From assembly GCF_024679095.1 (NCBI RefSeq), contig NC_066516.1, positions 24,471,718-24,535,717 of the forward strand: a DNA stretch of 64,000 nucleotides, read 5' to 3'. The stretch's first letter is position 1; each line of letters begins with the position of its first letter. Origin of the DNA: Eriocheir sinensis (lineage: Eukaryota; Arthropoda; Malacostraca; Decapoda; Varunidae). The notes under the pieces were generated by a model that saw nothing but the letters and a program-made list of their open reading frames with translations, was not told the DNA's origin and ran no database searches. Both the position numbers and the translations under genes were made by a program. Shown here one piece after another: positions 60,808 through 64,000 of this stretch.

Positions 60808-62249
60808 ATGGAGAAGACCAACACATCATTGACTTCCAGAATTCCCATTCCTAGGCATCGGGGCCCGCAGTCCCTTCCCCTCACTGTGCCTCGCCACACC
60901 CTCTCACAGCCCCGCTCAGGAACACTCTCTGTACAATCTGACCCTGCCGCTTCTTGCCCACGCCCTGGGGCATCATCGATAAACAAGAGGTCCGAAGAGG
61001 AACTACACGTGAGCCATGTCCCCAGGAGCCGCCTGTCGTGCCCCTGGCTACTGGAGACGCCCACGAGTGGCTACACTGCCCCCAGGCGATCAGTGTACGC
61101 CGCTATCGTTAGTGTCGGGAGCGAGGGCGGGCGGCCTCCAGGATACTATGCCCAGCAGACGGCATTCTCGACGGCTCCTCTTGGCTTACCTTCCCACACG
61201 AGAAAATATACTGTCGCAGGAGGGCCAGGAAGCAATACATACCTGAAGAACGTTAATTTTTCGGGCCAATCCCTCCTGGAGGCCTTCACATCGCAGCCTA
61301 GGTGGCGGCGCACGGTGTGTGAGGGTCGAGGGTTCTCCCTTCCGTCCCTCCCGGAGGAGGATGGGAACGCTTATCGTCTCAGGAGCTCCTCTGTTGTGAT
61401 GGGCACGCAGGCCTTCTCAATGAACTCCCAGAAGGTTAACAATATTGAAAAAGCAGAGAAGATGAAGACACGTACTATGGGAATCTCGTGCGACAATGTG
61501 AACCGAGAGGAGGTTAGGCATAATATTGAAAACTCTCGTAAGATTAAAGCCATTGAAGACCTGCAAGGATGCTTGAAGACCAGAGACGGCACCGGGGATA
61601 AAGAAGCGATGCCAGACATCAAGTCTTCAGGAAGTTCCAAGCGAGTGTCGTTCTCCTCTGGCAAGCAGCCGGAATCCCCAACTGTCGTCTTGCCCGGCGC
61701 CCGCGCCCGCCTTTCTTACGTTGAACCCGAGTGGTATGCCAATAAGGCAGTAGAGAGGCTTCCTTACACCAAGAAAAGGTCGTCCTGGGCTGCTGGGGAA
61801 ATACTCCACAAAGGCTTACCAACTTCTGTCTGCCAGGCCACTGTTGTCTTGAATAACAGACGTGTCTCGTGGGGCCACAGGTCACGCTCGTCTTCCTCGG
61901 AGAGGCTGACGCTGTACCCGCGCACCGCCTCCTGCGTCAACATCCCCAAGTGTAAGAAGCGTCTCTCCTGGGCGTCCAGCGAGAAGAGGAGGTTCAGCTG
62001 GGCGCCCGGCCATGTCCCGACGGATACACAAGACCCCGAGGATCACCGCCGCTACTCCTTCGCCGGGGAAGAGAGCCGCCGCTCTGCCATAAGGATGGGC
62101 ACCCGCAGCCTCGGGGCGCCCCTCACGCCCCCGCCGCCACGATGCCCCAGACACCCGCTACGCCCTGTCCCGCCACCAGTCTGTGGTCGCCCCACCCACG
62201 ACTTATACACGAGGTGCTCTAGAGGCTCAGTTGTGAGATCATGTATAAC

Positions 62250-62285
<36 letters not shown>

Positions 62286-62304
62286 CTCTGACAGAAAACT
62301 TTGA
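60808..62304 (+). CDS. Ser/Arg-rich protein with repeated basic-x-Ser-aromatic motifs (product unknown)
   Basis: An uninterrupted frame of 498 codons, the longest non-repetitive frame in the window, starts at the first ATG after a TGA at 60775-60777. Residues 1-270 are Ser/Pro/Arg-rich and look disordered, with a Lys/Glu-rich, possibly helical part near 205-255. Residues 278-420 carry seven copies of a basic-x-Ser-aromatic motif: KRVSF (278-282), RLSY (301-304), KRSSWA (323-328), RRVSWG (351-356), KRLSWA (384-389), RRFSWA (394-399) and RRYSFA (414-419). RRxS is the classical pattern for basophilic kinases such as PKA. KRVSF and RRVSW also fit the RVxF docking motif for protein phosphatase 1. 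Those are motif readings, not demonstrated functions. There is no signal peptide, membrane span or known fold. From about residue 440 the sequence looks wrong: it ends through a Leu-Ser repeat from a CT microsatellite and a few codons of LINE DNA. The +1 frame gives a more natural end at a TGA at 62234-62236. It could also be an exon of a larger gene. Confidence 0.6.
62253..62283. repeat. (CT)n microsatellite
   Basis: CT tract of about 30 bp lying between the end of the Ser/Arg-rich frame and the 5' junction of LINE copy B. Confidence 0.95.
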
Positions 62305-64000
62305 CGTAATTGCTATAACCGAAACATTTATCGACACCACTAATATTGATTTAAGTTCCGAATATAACATAGATGGCTACAGATTCTTCAACAATGATCG
62401 TGTAAACCGTAGAGGGGGTGGTGTCGCCCTTTTTGTCAAAAGCTACTTGCAACCTACTGACAAAACACCAAGAAACAGTAACGTTGAACACTTGTGCGTG
62501 CGAGTAAACATTGCAAAAGTCAATTTAAATATATCTGTCACTTACAGGCCTCCGGGGCAATCACTTGATGGCGATCTTGAAATGTACAGCGTCTTAAGGC
62601 AGTCACTTAATAACAGCGACTCACTGATACTAGGAGACTTTAACCTCCCCATATCGACTGGGCGACACTGTCGGGTACAGAAGGTGAGTCCCATAGAATG
62701 ATCGAATTTCTAGAGGAAAATTATCTAAGCCAAATGGTTTCTGAACCAACTCGACAAAATAACATACTTGACCTTGTTATAGCGACCCAAGATAACCTAG
62801 TCAGTAATGTCACGGTAGGAGAACACCTCGGTTCCTGCGATCATAAACTAGTGCGCGTTGACATTAGAGCTCAAACATCGGTGACTGAAAATAAAGTTAA
62901 GGTGCCCAATTTCAAAAGAGCCAACTTCGTAGAAATCCGACGAAAACTAATAGATATGCAACTATCAGATGACGGCAATGCAGAGGACGCCTGGCTAAAC
63001 TTTAAAATCACTTACTCACTCAGCAGGACACATTTGTCCCCTTGTGCGAGAAGCGAATTAACACTAATAAAGTCCACCTTGGTTTAATAGCGAAATTAAA
63101 CACTCAGTCAAGGAGAGAAAATTGTCTTACAGGTTAAAGAAAGACCAAAGCACGCCCGAAAACATTAGACTTTACAATGATGCAAGGCGACGAGTAAAAG
63201 ATTAGTGCATCAGGCAAAGCGTAGATATGAAGTAAATATTGCAGCCAACTGTAAAATAATCCGAAATCCTTCTTCAGTTACATAAACAACAGAAAGGCGA
63301 TCAGAAGTGGAATTGGACCTTTAATAAACAGCGACGGTGCACTAGTGACTGACAGCCAACACGTTGCAAACCTATTAAATAATTACTTTTCCTCGGTGTT
63401 TAATAATAACAGTCCTCCCACCACCACCACCAACACCAGTACTAATGTAAATCCCGAGCATGCATTGTCTAACTTTGAAATAAAACCCGATGAAGTCCTT
63501 AAAGCCCTCAAATCACTTAAAACAAATAAAAGTCCTGGACCTGATAAAGTATATCCAACTCTGCTGAAAGAAACTAAGAGCGAAATACTCTCCTCCCTCA
63601 CAACCGTATTCAATATGTCCTTGCGACAAGGCATTGTCCCTTCAGATTGGAAAAAGGCTAACGTGACACCGATTTTTAAGAAAGGAGACAAAAAAGTACC
63701 AGGTAATTACAGGCCCATTAGTCTAACTTCGGTTGTAGGTAAGCTACTTGAGGGCATAATTAGAGACAAAATTGTGAGTTACCTTGAAAGCCACTCATTA
63801 ATTGGGGACTCACAACATGGCTTCCGAAATAAAAGATCCTGCCTATCAAATCTATTAACCTTTCATAACGACCTCTTCACTGTTTATGACGTAACCAAAT
63901 CACTGGACGTAGTCTATCTTGATTTCCAGAAAGCGTTTGATAAAGTCCCGCATCATAAATTACTTTACAAATTAAAACAAATAGGTATTGACGGTCAGGT
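62284..64000 (+). mobile_element. CR1-like LINE, copy B, cut by the window end
   Basis: The copy starts inside the apurinic-type endonuclease domain (NFDVIAITETFID near 62297), so it is 5'-truncated. Endonuclease landmarks are the TE motif, GDFNLP near 62635 and the SDH-like CDHKLV near 62839. The frame shifts by one missing base near 62648. Further frame breaks and stops fall at about 63005-63270. From about 63270 to the last base the reverse transcriptase frame is open. It has NKSPGPDK near 63525, NVTPIFKKGD near 63661, YRPISLTS near 63706, HGFRNKRSCLSNLL near 63817 and LDFQKAFDK near 63918. It is related to copy A but clearly a different sublineage. The polymerase FADD block lies beyond the window. 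Confidence 0.9.
62294..64000 (+). pseudogene. CR1-like endonuclease/reverse transcriptase pseudogene (partial)
   Basis: The coding part of LINE copy B. Segments 62294-62650, 62650-63087 and 63270-64000 belong to one ancestral protein but sit in different frames with stops between them. This rules out an intact open frame unless the breaks are sequencing errors. The last segment keeps about 243 open codons. Confidence 0.85.

Overview
The window looks like non-coding-rich nuclear DNA of an arthropod, most likely a decapod crustacean. That rests on three things: the very high density of long dinucleotide microsatellites (CA/GT and GA/CT tracts, many over 50 bp), CR1-type LINEs beside a tRNA-derived SINE, and TTAGG-type telomere-like repeats. 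Species cannot be named from the sequence. There is no operon structure, no rRNA gene and no intact canonical tRNA gene.

Genes. On the + strand I see pieces of what may be one spliced gene. It has two candidate alternative first coding exons, 1A (11842-11978) and 1B (35934-35965). Both sit at the end of GC-rich leaders, both end in a good donor, and both donate in phase 2. A 22-nt candidate exon at 51340-51361 has a branch-point-like CTAAC, a strong pyrimidine tract, phase 2 entry and phase 0 exit. It joins in frame to a candidate terminal exon at 52331-52480 that ends in TAA. The intron from 1A would be about 39 kb. Part way along it, at 28296/28297, a strong 3' splice site is fused directly to GTGAGT, the signature of a recursive splice site, followed by a possible 45-nt exon. 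The product is not recognised. A second gene at 60808-62304 is a long open frame for an unrecognised Ser/Arg-rich protein. Its C-terminal half carries seven basic-x-Ser-aromatic motifs, two of them RVxF-like. Its last part appears frameshifted just before a CT microsatellite and a truncated LINE.

Mobile elements. There are two CR1-like LINE copies: 41791-44323, 5'-truncated with several frameshifts, and 62284-64000, truncated by the window edge. Two minus-strand copies of a tRNA-derived SINE lie at 54176-54432 and 56641-56876. A short inverted-repeat element has six copies across the window. One hAT-like MITE lies at 40339-40531. A pair of 151-bp inverted arms, nearly identical, encloses about 2 kb at 29277-31529.

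Layout. 1-11 kb: microsatellites, two polypurine or polypyrimidine fields and three minisatellites (4.65, 6.06 and 8.8 kb). 11-12 kb: GC-rich leader and exon 1A. 12-35 kb: presumed intron with MITEs, polypyrimidine fields, the recursive splice candidate and the inverted-arm element. 35-36.5 kb: GC-rich leader, exon 1B and a 45-bp minisatellite. 36.5-51 kb: presumed intron with a hAT MITE, a CR1 copy and paired direct repeats. 51-54 kb: small 3' exons. 54-60 kb: SINEs, telomere-like repeat, very long GA/CA tracts and minisatellites. 60.8-64 kb: Ser/Arg-rich protein gene and the second CR1. Exon calls rest on splice signals, phase and codon quality only; no transcript was available.
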